NCBI GenBank assembly: GCA_021793595.1
Contig: JAJYSL010000099.1
Location: 1 to 14,405, forward strand
DNA from: Acidobacteriota bacterium
GTDB taxonomy: Bacteria; Acidobacteriota; Terriglobia; Terriglobales; Acidobacteriaceae
Length of the DNA stretch: 14,405 nucleotides
Direction: 5' to 3'
Of the stretch, positions 13,923-14,405 are shown one piece after another (positions within the stretch are counted from its first letter, which is position 1; every line of letters starts with the position of its first letter). The notes under the pieces were generated by a model. That model saw only the letters and a list, made by a program, of their open reading frames with translations, searched no databases and was not told the DNA's origin. Position numbers and translations under genes: made by a program.

Positions 13923-14396
13923 TCAATGTCCTAAGTGGTAGGGATGGCCTTCGACGATGGTGAAGGCGCGATAGATTTGTTCCGCGAGCACCACCGCAGC
14001 CAGCTCATGCGGCAAAGTCATGGGGCCGAGCGATAACACCAACCAGTCGCGACGCGTGGTGGCTTGCTGCAACACCTCTTCCGACCAGCCATCCGCGGGT
14101 CCAACGGCAAAGGTGAACAGTTGAATGCCGCGATCCTGTTCGCGTTGCAGCCATTGGGCAAAAGTTTCTGATGACCAGGTGCGTCCGCGGTGATCCAGCA
14201 AAATCAGCATGGAGCGGGCGCGGTTGCCACGCTCCCATGCGGCAAAAAACTTTTCTTCGGTCGGGTAGTGTTCGGTGCGGCAACCGCAGTGGCGCGCAAT
14301 GCGCTGGCAATAGCCGGAATACAGTTCGTCGGCGGCGGCCTGCTTGCCGGTGGTGCGTCGCCCCAGTGTGACCAGCTGAATTTCCATCCTTTCCAT
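13923..14396 (-). CDS. rlmH: 23S rRNA (pseudouridine-1915-N3)-methyltransferase RlmH
   Basis: RlmH is a small SPOUT-class methyltransferase that forms dimers and methylates N3 of pseudouridine 1915 (E. coli numbering) in helix 69 of 23S rRNA on the assembled ribosome. The 157-residue protein has LDHRGRTWSSETFA (67-80; the family has LDxRGK-x-x-SSExFA), FAVGPADGW (96-104, SAM-binding loop of the knot), LSLGPMTLPHELA (121-133), and the ending EQIYRAFTIVEGHPYH (139-154), which is diagnostic of the family. ATG 14396 or ATG 14387 could be the start. The second gives MEIQLVTLG, the usual N-terminus, but has a ribosome-binding site only if GGAAAGG directly before it counts. I kept the longer one. 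Confidence 0.93.
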   Translation of the reverse strand: MERMEIQLVTLGRRTTGKQAAADELYSGYCQRIARHCGCRTEHYPTEEKFFAAWERGNRARSMLILLDHRGRTWSSETFAQWLQREQDRGIQLFTFAVGPADGWSEEVLQQATTRRDWLVLSLGPMTLPHELAAVVLAEQIYRAFTIVEGHPYHLGH

Positions 14397-14405
14397 ACTT
14401 TACTG

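Overview
The window reads as a piece of a GC-rich bacterial chromosome near the replication origin. Sampled housekeeping lines are about 63-67% GC. The evidence for origin proximity is an rsmG-parA pair with two perfect 16-bp parS palindromes between them. The gene set (parA, rsmG, plsC, folC, accD, cobO, rlmH, Tat- and Sec-exported proteins, a LarA-family protein) suggests a free-living, Gram-negative-type bacterium. My best guess is a soil Acidobacteriota, but no rRNA or other marker proves this.

Layout. Positions 1-4331 are a tightly packed minus-strand series, in transcription order folC, plsC, a class-I glutamine amidotransferase-like hydrolase (PuuD/peptidase C26), rsmG, then a parS-bearing 328-bp spacer and the start of parA, which runs off the left edge. 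Positions 4483-4845 (-) encode a small exported PepSY protein. It is divergent from a plus-strand block at 4956-9750: a Tat-exported metallophosphoesterase, a LarA-family (nickel-pincer-nucleotide racemase) protein, a secreted protein made of two related halves, and an APC-type amino-acid permease. A good intrinsic-terminator candidate lies between the last two genes.

Positions 9786-12302 (-) hold a compact restriction-modification operon of lower GC (sampled lines about 45-50%): vsr, a C5-cytosine DNA methyltransferase, then a PD-(D/E)XK-like endonuclease with a QxK active-site variant. vsr and the methyltransferase gene overlap by 20 nt, and 8 nt separate methyltransferase from nuclease. 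Methyltransferase plus nuclease would form a self/non-self defence unit, and Vsr would repair the T:G mismatches produced by 5-methylcytosine deamination. The methyltransferase carries an unusual C-terminal helix-turn-helix-like tail, and an inverted repeat lies around a possible promoter upstream of vsr. Together these suggest autoregulation, which is an inference.

To the right, positions 12377-14396 return to GC-rich minus-strand housekeeping genes: accD, cobO and rlmH. accD and folC are often adjacent in bacteria. Here they are about 8 kb apart, so the block between them, or at least the restriction-modification part, may be a later insertion.

No tRNA, rRNA, CRISPR array, transposase or integrase was seen.
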